A program made the position numbers and the translations under genes. DNA of 64,000 nucleotides from Paramyrothecium sp. XJ0827. Its lineage: Eukaryota > Ascomycota > Sordariomycetes > Hypocreales > Stachybotryaceae. The notes below the pieces were generated by a model. It was not told where the DNA came from and did not search any database. It was given only the letters and a program-made list of their open reading frames with translations. Within the stretch, counting starts at the first letter, position 1. Every line of letters begins with the position of its first letter. The stretch is from contig JAJFPB010000008.1 in assembly GCA_020881915.1 (NCBI GenBank), positions 2,542,001 through 2,606,000 on the forward strand, in the 5' to 3' direction. Shown piece after piece: positions 63,894 to 64,000 of this stretch.

Positions 63894-64000
63894 CCAGGAC
63901 CCCACAATCTTATTGACAACAAGGTCCCCCTTTGCCAAGATATTATCGTTACGTGGGTTAGCATCCAGAAACACCAATGCGGGCATACCCCCCGGCGGTT

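Noticed and set aside
1..64000. CRISPR arrays, bacterial operons, tRNA or rRNA genes
   Set aside because: The genome is eukaryotic; no spaced palindromic repeat array and no cloverleaf or ribosomal sequence was recognised by eye. A tRNAscan-type search could still find a tRNA that I missed.

Overview
The window is nuclear DNA of a filamentous ascomycete (Pezizomycotina). Almost every gene is interrupted by short introns of about 42-85 bp with GT...AG ends and CTAAC/CTGAC-like branch sites. The gene content is typical of this group: Zn2Cys6 regulators, HET-domain and NLR-type proteins, LysM/WSC and GPI-anchored surface proteins, and a peroxisomal alcohol oxidase. The species cannot be named from the sequence alone. 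I rebuilt gene models by splicing open frames by hand; all exon sums given are divisible by three.

Region 1 (19-18852) looks like a catabolic or detoxification cluster for aromatic or unsaturated carboxylic acids. In order it holds a Dal5-type MFS carrier, a ThDP-dependent 2-oxoacid decarboxylase-like enzyme, an aldehyde dehydrogenase, a UbiD/Fdc1 decarboxylase, a divergent UbiX/Pad1 prenyl-FMN synthase and a Zn2Cys6 regulator. After a gap with a decayed gene and a secreted NTF2-like protein comes an AOX-type alcohol oxidase ending in the peroxisomal signal SRL. The Fdc1-Pad1-regulator trio resembles the sorbate/cinnamate decarboxylation locus known from Aspergillus niger. The carrier, ThDP enzyme and aldehyde dehydrogenase next to it suggest a wider pathway.

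Region 2 (about 19.6-47.9 kb) is an accessory region rich in self/non-self recognition and surface genes. It has three HET-domain genes (one with ankyrin repeats), a membrane-anchored aspartic-protease-like protein that appears to lack both catalytic aspartates, a MITE-like element, a LysM-WSC protein, a 2EXR protein, small secreted proteins, a lectin-like type II membrane protein, an NB-ARC/TPR NLR broken by a frameshift and truncated in its nucleoside-phosphorylase domain, and a DUF3176 membrane protein.

Region 3 (about 48.8-64 kb) has a GNAT acetyltransferase, a Cys-rich two-TM membrane protein, an AIM24-family protein, a decayed fragment of the GPI-type gene at 63.2-63.8 kb, and a possible small cluster (Zn2Cys6 regulator, EthD protein, SDR, NmrA-like reductase). 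Traces of C-to-T decay in three places (13.4-14.1 kb, 28.8-29.2 kb, 55.1-55.2 kb) are consistent with repeat-induced point mutation having been active, but that is inference.
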